Shown piece after piece: positions 7,085 to 15,153 of a stretch of 27,282 nucleotides of DNA; positions within the stretch are counted from its first letter, which is position 1; every line of letters begins with the position of its first letter. The notes under the pieces were generated by a model. That model was not told the origin of the DNA. It searched no databases and worked only from the letters and a program-made list of their open reading frames with translations. The position numbers were made by a program, and so were the translations under genes. Source of the DNA: Pseudomonadota bacterium (GTDB lineage Bacteria > Pseudomonadota > Gammaproteobacteria > Xanthomonadales > Xanthomonadaceae); assembly GCA_023395465.1 (NCBI GenBank), contig JAEWZE010000151.1, forward strand, positions 1 to 27,282, written 5' to 3'.

Positions 7085-8277
7085 GCCGCACGCCTCCCAC
7101 CGAAGTCCAGGGCCGGCCGGGCCAGTGCCTGGGCATGCCACCAGCGCAGTTCCTGCGCGATTACTGGCAGAAGCGCCCGCTGCTGATCCGCGGCGCCTTC
7201 CCTGGTTTCGTCTCGCCGATCGAACCCGAGGACCTCGCCGGCCTGGCCTGCGAGGAACTCGCGCTCTCGCGGCTGATCCGCCACGATCGCGCCGACGACG
7301 CCTGGCAGGTGCAGACCGGCCCCTTCCCCGAAGAACTGTTCCCGACGCTGGGCGAACGCGACTGGACCCTGCTGGTGCAGGACGTCGACAAGTGGGACGC
7401 AGACGTCGCCGCGCTGCTGGCGCATTTCAGCTTCATCCCGCGCTGGCGCATCGACGACATCATGGTCAGCTTCGCCGCCACAGGCGGCTCGGTCGGCGCC
7501 CACGTCGACCAGTACGACGTGTTCCTGCTGCAGGCCAAGGGCCACCGCCGCTGGCAGATCGACGCGGGGCCGAATCCGCCGCTGGGCTTCCGCGACGACG
7601 TCGAGATCAAGCTGCTGCGCGAATTCACGCCCAGCCACGACTGGGTGCTGGGCCCGGGCGACATGCTTTACCTGCCGCCAGGCGTCCCGCACCACGGCGT
7701 GGCCGAGGACCCCTGCCTGACCTTCTCGGTGGGCATGCGCGCACCGTCGGCGGCCGAACTGATGGGCGACTACATCGATACCCTCGCCGCCGCGGCCGAC
7801 GAGGCGCTGCGCTACGGCGACGCCGACCTGGTGCCGCCGAAGGATCCCAACGAGATCGACGCGGACGCCATGCAGCGCGTGGTCGAGGCGCTGAACACCC
7901 TGCGCTTCCGCGACCCGGACAAGCTCGGCGACTGGTTCGGCCGCTTCATCACCCAGTACCGCAACGCCGATGTCGTCGCACCCGACACGCCGGCACGCTC
8001 GCGCATCGAGATCGAGTGGTCGCTCGAACACGATGACGCCGTGCTGTTGCGCCATCCCTATGCGCGCATGGCCTGGCGGCGTGCCGCCGACGGCGGGCGC
8101 CTGTACGTGTCCGGGCACGACCTGGCCCTGCCGGTCCGCGACGCGCAGCGCATCGCGGGCAGCGATCGGATCGACGGCACGCTCTACGCATCGCTGTCGG
8201 CGGCCGGCCGCGATGCGGTGCACGAACTGCTGCTGGGCGGCTGTTACCAGTGGCTGTCGCAGGACGAGCCGGGGTGA
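7081..8277 (+). CDS. roxA: RoxA/YcfD-type ribosomal protein oxygenase (cupin/JmjC)
   Basis: The product has 398 residues. It looks like an Fe(II)/2-oxoglutarate oxygenase of the YcfD/RoxA family, which in E. coli hydroxylates an arginine of ribosomal protein L16. The iron facial triad is H141 and D143 (GAHVDQYDVFLLQ) with H204 (LPPGVPHHGVAED), the same layout and near-identical spacing as His125/Asp127/His187 of E. coli YcfD. The N-terminal FLRDYWQKRPLLIRGAFPGF and the FIPRWRIDDIMVSFA strand are also typical. After the cupin core (about residues 95-215) comes a helical dimerisation region and a C-terminal winged-helix-like domain, as in the family. The ATG at 7081 overlaps the upstream stop (ATGA), and the stop overlaps the GTG of the next gene (GTGA), so translational coupling is likely. 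Substrate is inferred from homology. Confidence 0.92.
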   Translation: MSRTPPTEVQGRPGQCLGMPPAQFLRDYWQKRPLLIRGAFPGFVSPIEPEDLAGLACEELALSRLIRHDRADDAWQVQTGPFPEELFPTLGERDWTLLVQDVDKWDADVAALLAHFSFIPRWRIDDIMVSFAATGGSVGAHVDQYDVFLLQAKGHRRWQIDAGPNPPLGFRDDVEIKLLREFTPSHDWVLGPGDMLYLPPGVPHHGVAEDPCLTFSVGMRAPSAAELMGDYIDTLAAAADEALRYGDADLVPPKDPNEIDADAMQRVVEALNTLRFRDPDKLGDWFGRFITQYRNADVVAPDTPARSRIEIEWSLEHDDAVLLRHPYARMAWRRAADGGRLYVSGHDLALPVRDAQRIAGSDRIDGTLYASLSAAGRDAVHELLLGGCYQWLSQDEPG

Positions 8278-9185
8278 CCCCGCCCGGCCCCTTCCAGGTC
8301 GTCGCCGTGGCGTACGACGCCGCGCTCGAGCAGCTGCGCGCGGTGCGCGAGGCGGTCTTCATCCAGGAACAGGGCGTGCCGCCGGAGCTGGAGATCGACG
8401 ACCTCGATCCCCGCTGTCGCCATGTGCTCGCGCGCGACGCCAGCGGCGCACCGGTCGGCACCGCGCGGCTGAGTCCGGAAGGGCGCATCGGGCGGATGGC
8501 GGTGCTGCGGCCCTGGCGCTCGTACGGCGTCGGCAGCGCCCTGCTGCATGCGCTGCTGCGCATCGCGCGCGAGGACGGCCTCGAACGGGTGAACCTGCAT
8601 GCGCAGGAGACCGCCATCGGATTCTACCGCCGGCACGGCTTCTCCCCGGTCGGCGAACGGTTCGTGGAGGCCGGGATCGGCCACGTGGCCATGCAGCGCC
8701 GGCTCGACCGGCCGCTGGCAGTGGAGGACCGCGAGGCCGCCGTGGCCGCCACCGTCGCGGTCGTGTCGGGTGCCCGCAGGCGGCTGTCGATCTACAGCCG
8801 CGCGCTCGATCCGGGCCTGTACGACCACCCGCGCGTGCTCGAGGCGCTGCGCCGGTTCGCGGTCGCCGGCGGCGGCCCCGTCGTCCGCGTGCTGCTGCAG
8901 GACGCCTTGGCCGTGCAGCGCGCCCAGGCCCCGCTGCTGGGCCTGGCCCAGCGCCTGCCCAGCGTGTTCGCGATGCGCGAGGTCGAGGATCCGGTGGACC
9001 GCAGCTGGCCTTCCGCGCTCATCGCCAGCGACACCGGCGGCTACTACTTCCGTCCGCTCGGCCATCGTTTCGACGGCGAGACCGGGCATGGCGCCCGCGC
9101 CCGCAGCCGCCAGCTCACCGGCGGTTTCGACGAAGTCTGGGAACGTGCGCGCCCCTGCAGCGAACTGCGCGCGCTCGGCCTCTGA
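8274..9185 (+). CDS. GNAT acetyltransferase fused to an unfamiliar C-terminal domain
   Basis: The product has 303 residues from the GTG at 8274, which forms a GTGA overlap with the preceding stop and has an AGGA-type site about 10 bases upstream; a GTG at 8250 is also in frame. Residues about 5-145 are a GNAT domain close to the ElaA-like group: AVREAVFIQEQGVPPELEID, the acetyl-CoA loop RPWRSYGVGSALL (about residues 79-91), NLHAQETAIGFYRRHGF, and GIGHVAMQRRL. Residues about 150-303 (RRRLSIYSRALDPGLYDHP onward) form a second domain that looks like what databases call DUF7931 (from memory). It has a PLD-like feel but no HKD motif. The acceptor substrate is unknown. It is the last gene of the overlapping unit that begins with the VOC gene. 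Confidence 0.85.
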   Translation: MTPPGPFQVVAVAYDAALEQLRAVREAVFIQEQGVPPELEIDDLDPRCRHVLARDASGAPVGTARLSPEGRIGRMAVLRPWRSYGVGSALLHALLRIAREDGLERVNLHAQETAIGFYRRHGFSPVGERFVEAGIGHVAMQRRLDRPLAVEDREAAVAATVAVVSGARRRLSIYSRALDPGLYDHPRVLEALRRFAVAGGGPVVRVLLQDALAVQRAQAPLLGLAQRLPSVFAMREVEDPVDRSWPSALIASDTGGYYFRPLGHRFDGETGHGARARSRQLTGGFDEVWERARPCSELRALGL

Positions 9186-9286
9186 GCGGCCCCGCGGCGT
9201 CTGTCGGTGCACGCCGCGCCTGTCCACGGCCGGAACACAGCGATCCCTCCGCCCAAAGCATGATGCAACGCCGCAAGGGCAATGGC

Positions 9287-9292
9287 TATAAT
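9287..9292 (+). promoter_or_regulatory. -10 element of the sucAB-lpd promoter
   Basis: TATAAT is a perfect sigma-70 -10 hexamer in a 196-bp gap, 90 bp before the sucA GTG. The -35 is weak (ATGCAA at 9263-9268, spacing 18, three of six matches). Transcription would start near 9299, leaving a leader of about 80 nt that contains a stem-loop. Confidence 0.6.
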
Positions 9293-9315
9293 GGCGCGCT
9301 CATCATCCAGCCGAT

Positions 9316-9341
9316 TCCGGAAGCCTAAAAATCTTTCCGGA
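9316..9341 (+). promoter_or_regulatory. Stem-loop in the sucA leader
   Basis: TCCGGAA (9316-9322) pairs with TTCCGGA (9335-9341) around an A-rich 12-nt loop. It lies just after the expected transcript start and about 40 nt before the sucA start. It could stabilise the 5' end or bind a regulator; nothing identifies a known riboswitch. Confidence 0.35.
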
Positions 9342-9381
9342 TCAGCCATTTGCCTTCCCAACTAGAGTCCAGACGCCCGAC

Positions 9382-12213
9382 GTGGACAGTCTTCTCAAGC
9401 AGTTTGCGCAGTCCTCCCAGCTTGGCGCCAATGCCGCCTACATCGAGGACCTCTACGAGCAGTACCTCGTCTCTCCCGACAGCGTCGGGCCGAAGTGGAA
9501 AGCCTGGTTCGACGGTTTCCAGGGGCGGGAGGCCGGTGATGTCCCGCATTCCCCGGTGATCGCCGCCGTGGCCGAGGCCGGCCGACAGGCCGCGCGCGGC
9601 CTGGTTCCGGCGGGGACGCAGGAGTGCGACGAGCGCGAGCGCAACGTCGGGCGCCTGATCACCGCCTACCGCTCGCGCGGCCACCTGGGCGCGAAGCTCG
9701 ACCCGCTGGCGCTCGCGCCGCCCATGAACCCGCCGGACCTCGGCCTGGACTTCCACAACCTGTCCGAGCGCGACCTGGACAGCGAGTTCAGCACCGGTGG
9801 CGTCGCCGGCCGGCCGCGCATGAAGCTGCGCGATCTTCTGGCCCGGCTCAAGGCCACCTACACCGGCCCGATCGGCGCCGAGTTCATGCACATCCCCGAG
9901 GTGCAGCAGCGCCAGTGGCTGTACCAGCGCCTGGAGATGGCCGGCGGCGACTACAACCTCAGCGCCGAGACCCGCCAGCGGGTGCTGGAGCGGCTCACCG
10001 CCGCGGAAGGGCTGGAGCGCTACCTGCACACCAAGTACGTGGGCCAGAAGCGCTTCTCGCTCGAGGGCGGCGATTCGCTGATCCCGCTGCTGGACACCAT
10101 GATCCGCCAGGCCGGCATGGAGAAGGTCAAGGACATCGTGATCGGCATGGCCCACCGCGGCCGCCTCAATGTCCTGGTCAACACCATGGGCAAGAGCCCG
10201 CGCAAGCTGTTCGACGAGTTCGAGGGCAAGTTCGAGCACAACGAACTCGCCCACGCCGGCGACGTGAAGTACCACATGGGCTTCTCCGCCGACATCGCCA
10301 CCCCGGGTGCCCCGGTGCACCTGGCGCTGGCCTTCAACCCCTCGCACCTGGAGATCGTCGATCCGGTGGTCGCCGGTTCCGTGCGTTCGCGCCAGGAACG
10401 TCGCGTCGACGAGGAGCGCACCCAGGTGGTGCCGGTCCTGATCCACGGCGACGCGGCCTTCGCCGGCCAGGGCGTGGTGATGGAACTGCTGCAGATGTCG
10501 CAGGCGCGCGGCTTCGCCGTCGGCGGCACCGTGCACGTGGTGGTCAACAACCAGGTCGGCTTCACCACCAGCAACAAGGAAGACGCCCGCTCCACCCTGT
10601 ACTGCACGGACGTGGCCAAGATGGTCGGCGCGCCGATCTTCCACGTGAACGGCGACGATCCCGACGCCGTGGTGTTCGTGGCCAAGCTGGCCTACGAGTT
10701 CCGCCAGCAGTTCCGCAAGGACGTGGTCATCGACCTGGTCTGCTACCGCCGCCACGGCCACAACGAGGCCGACGAGCCGGCGGCGACCCAGCCGCTGATG
10801 TACCAGACCATCCGCAAGCACCCGACCACGCGCGAACTGTATGCCACGCGCCTTGCCGAGGCGGGCCTGGTATCGGCCGACGAAGCCAAGGCGATGATGG
10901 ACAGCCTGCGCGGCAAGCTCGACGCCGGCGAGGTCACCACCGAACTGGCAGGCTCCAAGCCCGAGGACTACGAGCTGACCATCGACTGGTCGCAGTACCT
11001 GTCGGGGACGCTGGCCGACGAGGTCGACACCCGGGTCAAGGCCGCCACGCTCGACCAGCTGGCGCAGGCGATCAATACCATCCCCGAAGGCGTGCAGCTG
11101 CACCCGCGCGTGGCCAAGATCTACGAGGACCGGCGGAGGATGAGCGCCGGGGAGATCCCCGGCGACTGGGGCTTCGCCGAGAACCTCGCCTACGCCACCC
11201 TGCTGGCCGAAGGCCACGGCCTGCGTCTGGTGGGCCAGGACGCCGGCCGCGGCACCTTCTTCCACCGTCACGCCATCCTCCACGACCAGAAGACCGACAG
11301 CTACTACATGCCGCTGCGCCAGTTGGTCGACCGCCCGGAGCAGGCGACGGTGATCGACTCGCTGCTGAGCGAGGAAGCGGTGATGGCGTTCGAGTACGGC
11401 TTCTCCACCACCGATCCGAACACGCTCGACATCTGGGAAGGCCAGTTCGGCGACTTCGCCAACGGTGCCCAGGTCGTGATCGACCAGTTCATCGCGTCTG
11501 GCGAGGCCAAGTGGGGCCGCATTTCCGGCCTGACCCTGCTGCTGCCGCACGGCTACGAAGGCCAGGGTCCGGAACACAGCTCGGCGCGCCTGGAGCGCTT
11601 CCTGCAGCTGTGCGCGCTCGACAACATGCTGGTCTGCGTGCCGACCACGCCCGCGCAGTGCTTCCACATGCTGCGCCGGCAGATGAAGATGGCCACGCGC
11701 AAGCCGCTGATCGTGATGAGCCCCAAGTCGCTGCTGCGCCACAAGCTCGCGGTCTCGACCCTGGAAGAACTGGCCCAGGGCCGGTTCCAGCACCTGATCC
11801 CGGATGCCGCGGCCGAGCCGAAGAAGGTCAAGCGCGTGGTGCTGTGCTCGGGCAAGGTCTACTACGACCTGCTGGAAGACCAGCACAAGCGCGGCCAGGA
11901 CGACGTCGCCCTGCTGCGCATCGAGCAGCTCTACCCGTTCCCGCGCGAGCTGCTCGCCGCCGAACTGAAGAAGTACGCCAAGGCCAGCGACGTGATCTGG
12001 TGCCAGGAAGAGCCGCAGAACCAGGGCGCGTGGTACCAGATCAAGCACCACCTGCAGGCCTGCCTGGCCAAGGGCCAGGCGTTGAGCTACGCCGGCCGCA
12101 GCCGCTCGCCTTCACCGGCGGTGGGCCACTTCGCCGACCACGTCGAAGAGCAGCTGCGCCTGGTCGCCGATGCCCTGGTCAATCCGCCCGGCGACCAGAT
12201 CGTCGCCGAATAA
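9382..12213 (+). CDS. sucA: 2-Oxoglutarate dehydrogenase E1 component
   Basis: The product has 943 residues (E. coli SucA has 933). E1 decarboxylates 2-oxoglutarate with thiamine diphosphate and transfers the succinyl group to the lipoyl arm of SucB. The N-terminal LYEQYLVSPDSVGPKWKAWF is the segment that contacts E2 in the family. Other landmarks are IVIGMAHRGRLNVLVNTMGK, the HLALAFNPSHLEIVDPVVAGS block, the HGDAAFAGQGVVMELLQMS region of the ThDP/Mg site, NNQVGFTT, CYRRHGHNEADEP, and the C-terminal CQEEPQNQGAWYQI. The start is GTG at 9382 (VDSLLKQFAQSSQ); no in-frame ATG lies upstream and the ribosome site is poor (CTAGAG). SucB follows 37 bp later. Expression is probably driven by the TATAAT at 9287-9292. 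Confidence 0.98.
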   Translation: MDSLLKQFAQSSQLGANAAYIEDLYEQYLVSPDSVGPKWKAWFDGFQGREAGDVPHSPVIAAVAEAGRQAARGLVPAGTQECDERERNVGRLITAYRSRGHLGAKLDPLALAPPMNPPDLGLDFHNLSERDLDSEFSTGGVAGRPRMKLRDLLARLKATYTGPIGAEFMHIPEVQQRQWLYQRLEMAGGDYNLSAETRQRVLERLTAAEGLERYLHTKYVGQKRFSLEGGDSLIPLLDTMIRQAGMEKVKDIVIGMAHRGRLNVLVNTMGKSPRKLFDEFEGKFEHNELAHAGDVKYHMGFSADIATPGAPVHLALAFNPSHLEIVDPVVAGSVRSRQERRVDEERTQVVPVLIHGDAAFAGQGVVMELLQMSQARGFAVGGTVHVVVNNQVGFTTSNKEDARSTLYCTDVAKMVGAPIFHVNGDDPDAVVFVAKLAYEFRQQFRKDVVIDLVCYRRHGHNEADEPAATQPLMYQTIRKHPTTRELYATRLAEAGLVSADEAKAMMDSLRGKLDAGEVTTELAGSKPEDYELTIDWSQYLSGTLADEVDTRVKAATLDQLAQAINTIPEGVQLHPRVAKIYEDRRRMSAGEIPGDWGFAENLAYATLLAEGHGLRLVGQDAGRGTFFHRHAILHDQKTDSYYMPLRQLVDRPEQATVIDSLLSEEAVMAFEYGFSTTDPNTLDIWEGQFGDFANGAQVVIDQFIASGEAKWGRISGLTLLLPHGYEGQGPEHSSARLERFLQLCALDNMLVCVPTTPAQCFHMLRRQMKMATRKPLIVMSPKSLLRHKLAVSTLEELAQGRFQHLIPDAAAEPKKVKRVVLCSGKVYYDLLEDQHKRGQDDVALLRIEQLYPFPRELLAAELKKYAKASDVIWCQEEPQNQGAWYQIKHHLQACLAKGQALSYAGRSRSPSPAVGHFADHVEEQLRLVADALVNPPGDQIVAE

Positions 12214-12250
12214 CACCGCCCCGAATCCAACGCATCAAGGACGCCATCCC

Positions 12251-13477
12251 ATGGCCACCGAAGTCAAAGTCCCGGTCCTTCCCGAATCCGTGTCCGACGC
12301 CACCATCGCCGGCTGGCACAAGAAGGCCGGCGACGCCGTCAGCCGCGACGAGAACCTCGTCGACCTGGAGACCGACAAGGTCGTGCTCGAGGTTCCCTCG
12401 CCCGTCGACGGCGTGCTGAAGGAGATCAGGTTCGCCGAAGGCGACACGGTGACCAGCCAGCAGGTGCTGGCGATCATCGAGGAAGGCGCAGCGGCCGCCG
12501 CCGATACCGGCAAGGACGCGCAGCGCGCCGCCGGCGCCGAGGAAGTGCAGGAGAAGAAGGCCGCCGCGAAGGCCGAGGCGGCCGCGCCCGCTTCCGGCAA
12601 GCCTGCGCCCGCGTCGTCCGGCAAGACCGGCGACCTGCCCCCCGGCGCGCGCTTCACCGCCGAGAGCAAGGGCATCGATCCTTCGCAGGTCGAGGGCACG
12701 GGCCGCCGCGGCGCGGTGACCAAGGAGGACCTGGTCAACTACGCCGCCGGCAAGACCCCCGGTGTCTCCGGCGGCGCGCGTCCGGAAGAGCGCGTGCCGA
12801 TGACCCGCATCCGCAAGCGCATCGCCGAGCGCCTGATGCAGTCGAAGGAATCGATCGCCATGCTCACCTCGTTCAACGAGGTCAACCTGGGCAAGGTGAT
12901 GGCGCTGCGCAAGGAACTCGGCGAGCAGTTCCAGAAGGACACCGGCGTCAAGCTCGGCTTCATGAGCTTCTTCGCCAAGGCCGCTGCCAATGCGCTGCAG
13001 CGCTATCCGGTGGTCAATGCCTCGGTCGACGGCGAAGACATCGTCTACCACGGCTATGCCGACATCTCGGTGGCCATCTCCACCGACCGCGGCCTGGTCA
13101 CCCCGGTGCTGCGCAACGTCGAGCGCATGTCCTTCGCCGACATCGAGAAGGGCATCGGCGACTACGCCAAGGCCGCGCGCGAGGGCGGGCTCAAGCTCGA
13201 GGACCTGCAGGGCGGCACCTTCACCATCACCAACGGCGGCACCTTCGGCTCGCTGCTCTCCACGCCGATCGTCAACCCGCCACAGTCTGCGATCCTGGGC
13301 ATGCACGCGATCAAGGAACGCGCCATCGTCGAGAACGGCCAGGTGGTGGCGGCGCCGATGATGTACATCGCCCTGTCCTACGACCACCGCATCATCGACG
13401 GCAAGGACGCGGTGCTGTTCCTGGTCGACATCAAGAACCAGCTCGAGAATCCGGGGCGCATGGTCCTTGGCCTGTAG
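12251..13477 (+). CDS. sucB: Dihydrolipoyllysine succinyltransferase (E2)
   Basis: The product has 408 residues (E. coli SucB has 405). It forms the core of the 2-oxoglutarate dehydrogenase complex and passes the succinyl group to CoA. Residues 1-78 are one lipoyl domain with the lipoylated K43 in LETDKVVLEVPSP. An Ala/Lys/Glu/Pro-rich flexible linker (about 80-125) leads to a peripheral subunit-binding domain (RFTAESKGIDPSQVEGTGRR, about 131-160). The catalytic acyltransferase domain (about 180-408) ends with the active-site motif SYDHRIIDG, H379 and D383. The ATG at 12251 has AAGGA at 12237-12241. It belongs to the sucA-sucB-lpd group; a large inverted repeat separates it from lpd. Confidence 0.98.
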   Translation: MATEVKVPVLPESVSDATIAGWHKKAGDAVSRDENLVDLETDKVVLEVPSPVDGVLKEIRFAEGDTVTSQQVLAIIEEGAAAAADTGKDAQRAAGAEEVQEKKAAAKAEAAAPASGKPAPASSGKTGDLPPGARFTAESKGIDPSQVEGTGRRGAVTKEDLVNYAAGKTPGVSGGARPEERVPMTRIRKRIAERLMQSKESIAMLTSFNEVNLGKVMALRKELGEQFQKDTGVKLGFMSFFAKAAANALQRYPVVNASVDGEDIVYHGYADISVAISTDRGLVTPVLRNVERMSFADIEKGIGDYAKAAREGGLKLEDLQGGTFTITNGGTFGSLLSTPIVNPPQSAILGMHAIKERAIVENGQVVAAPMMYIALSYDHRIIDGKDAVLFLVDIKNQLENPGRMVLGL

Positions 13478-13488
13478 GCAGGACCATC

Positions 13489-13580
13489 GGGAGTCGGGAA
13501 TAGGGAATCGGGAATCGCGACAGCCACGCCGTCGCGACATTCCCGCCCTTCCGATTCCCCATTCCCGATTCCCCATTCCC
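13489..13580. repeat. Heptamer inverted repeat between sucB and lpd
   Basis: The left arm is four tandem heptamers of the type GGGAATC (13489-13516: GGGAGTC, GGGAATA, GGGAATC, GGGAATC). The right arm has the reverse complement type, CATTCCC at 13538-13544 and four tandem heptamers GATTCCC/CATTCCC at 13553-13580. In the centre TCGCGAC (13515-13521) pairs with GTCGCGA (13531-13537) around a 9-nt loop. The whole 92 bp can fold into a long imperfect hairpin in almost any register of the heptamers. I recall similar strings as common intergenic repeats in Xanthomonadaceae, but could not check this. It fills nearly all of the 119-bp sucB-lpd gap. Confidence 0.85.
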
Positions 13581-13596
13581 GTTGTGAGGGCATGAA

Positions 13597-15033
13597 ATGA
13601 CCGAACAATTCGACGTCGTCGTCATCGGCGCCGGCCCGGCCGGCTACCACGCCGCGATCCGTGCCGCCCAGCTGGGCATGAAGACCGCCTGCATCGACGC
13701 CGCCCTGGGCAAGGACGGCAAGCCGGCGCTCGGCGGCACCTGCCTGCGCGTGGGCTGCATCCCGTCCAAGGCGCTGCTCGATTCCTCGCGCCAGTTCCAC
13801 AACCTGCAGCACATCTTCGGCGAGCACGGCATCACCGCCAGCAACCCGAAGATCGACGTGGAGAAGATGGTCGGCCGCAAGGACGCCATCGTGAAGCAGT
13901 TCACCGGCGGCATCGCGCAGCTGTTCAAGGCCAACAAGGTCGCCGCCTACTACGGCTTCGCCACCCTGCACGCCGACCGCCTGGTCAGGGTCAGGCAGCA
14001 CGACGGCAGCGAGGTCGAGCTGACCGGCACCAACGTCATCATCGCCGCGGGCTCGGACTCGATCGAACTGCCGTTCGCAAAGTTCGACGGCGAGGCCATC
14101 GTCGACAACGTCGGCGCGCTCGACTTCACCGAGGTGCCCAAGCGCCTTGCGGTGATCGGCGCCGGCGTGATCGGGCTTGAGCTGGGCAGCGTGTGGAAGC
14201 GCCTGGGCGCCGAGGTCGTGATCCTCGAGGCACTGCCCGACTTCCTGGCTGCGGCCGATACCGAGGTCTCGAAGGTCGCCGCGCGCGAGTTCAAGAAGCA
14301 GGGCCTGGACATCAAGCTCGGCGCCAAGGTCTCCAAGGCCGAAGTCACCGGCAAGGGCAAGAAGAAGGAAGTCCAGGTCACCTACGCCGACAAGAACGGC
14401 GAACAGACCATCACCGTCGACAAGCTGCTGGTCGCCGTGGGCCGCAAGGCCGCGTCCAAGGGCCTGCTGGCCGAAGGCAGCGGCGTGAAGCTGACCGAGC
14501 GCGGCCAGATCGAGGTCGACGAGCACTGCCACACCGGCGTCGACGGCGTCTGGGCCGTGGGCGACTGCGTGCGCGGCCCGATGCTGGCGCACAAGGGTTT
14601 CGAGGAAGGCATCGCGGTGGCCGAGCTGATCGCGGGCCTGCCGGGGCACGTCAACTTCGACACCATTCCCTGGGTGATCTACACCGAGCCCGAGCTGGCC
14701 TGGGTCGGCAAGACCGAGCAGCAGCTCAAGGAAGAAGGCGTGCCCTACAAGTCGGGCAGCTTCCCCTTCGCTGCCAATGGCCGCGCCGTGGCGATGGTCG
14801 AACCCGCCGGCTTCGTGAAGGTACTGGCGCACGCCGAAACCGACCGCGTGCTCGGCATGCACCTGGTCGGCGCCAACGTCTCCGAGCTGGTGCACGAGGG
14901 CGTGCTGACGATGGAGTTCAAGGGCTCCGCGGACGATCTCGCCCGCATCTGCCACGCGCACCCGAGCCTGTCGGAAGCGATCCACGACGCCGCCATGGCG
15001 GTCGACAAGCGCGCGATCCACAAGGCCAACTGA
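13597..15033 (+). CDS. lpd: Dihydrolipoyl dehydrogenase (E3)
   Basis: The product has 478 residues. This FAD enzyme reoxidises the dihydrolipoyl arm of SucB and reduces NAD+. Residues about 5-40 are the FAD Rossmann motif (VIGAGPAGYHAAIRAAQLG). The redox-active disulphide is C49/C54 in GGTCLRVGCIPSKALL. The NAD-binding motif is VIGAGVIGLELGSVW near residue 190, and VGDCVRGPMLAHKGFEEG is the second FAD-contact block. The C-terminal dimer interface carries the catalytic pair H455 and E460 (HAHPSLSEAIHDA). The ATG at 13597 follows GAGGG at 13585-13589; an ATG at 13592 is out of frame. Its place directly after sucAB marks it as the E3 of this complex, although it may also serve pyruvate dehydrogenase or glycine cleavage. 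A strong terminator follows. Confidence 0.98.
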   Translation: MTEQFDVVVIGAGPAGYHAAIRAAQLGMKTACIDAALGKDGKPALGGTCLRVGCIPSKALLDSSRQFHNLQHIFGEHGITASNPKIDVEKMVGRKDAIVKQFTGGIAQLFKANKVAAYYGFATLHADRLVRVRQHDGSEVELTGTNVIIAAGSDSIELPFAKFDGEAIVDNVGALDFTEVPKRLAVIGAGVIGLELGSVWKRLGAEVVILEALPDFLAAADTEVSKVAAREFKKQGLDIKLGAKVSKAEVTGKGKKKEVQVTYADKNGEQTITVDKLLVAVGRKAASKGLLAEGSGVKLTERGQIEVDEHCHTGVDGVWAVGDCVRGPMLAHKGFEEGIAVAELIAGLPGHVNFDTIPWVIYTEPELAWVGKTEQQLKEEGVPYKSGSFPFAANGRAVAMVEPAGFVKVLAHAETDRVLGMHLVGANVSELVHEGVLTMEFKGSADDLARICHAHPSLSEAIHDAAMAVDKRAIHKAN

Positions 15034-15074
15034 GGCCGCGAAGCAGACGCGCAGCGCGCCCTGCTCCCACGCAG

Positions 15075-15103
15075 CGCCGGACCCGGGTCCGGCGTTGTGC
15101 TTT
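15075..15103 (+). terminator. Rho-independent terminator after lpd
   Basis: CGCCGGACCCGGGTCCGGCG (15075-15094) is a perfect 20-bp palindrome that forms an 8-bp stem with a CCGG loop. It is followed by TTGTGCTTT. It lies 42 bp after the lpd stop and would end the sucA-sucB-lpd transcript. Confidence 0.7.
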
Positions 15104-15153
15104 CCGGCTTCCGCGTTTCCGCTTCCCCATTCCACTTCCGACGGTCGAGTCCC

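Noticed and set aside
9325..12051. A 908-codon open frame on the minus strand opposite sucA
   Set aside because: It is the antisense of a highly conserved gene. Its translation is rich in Val, Leu, Gln, His, Arg and Ala without family motifs, the usual effect of GC-rich third positions.
13489..13580. Heptamer repeats considered as a CRISPR array
   Set aside because: Units are 7 bp, contiguous, without spacers, and arranged as inverted arms; no cas genes are nearby.
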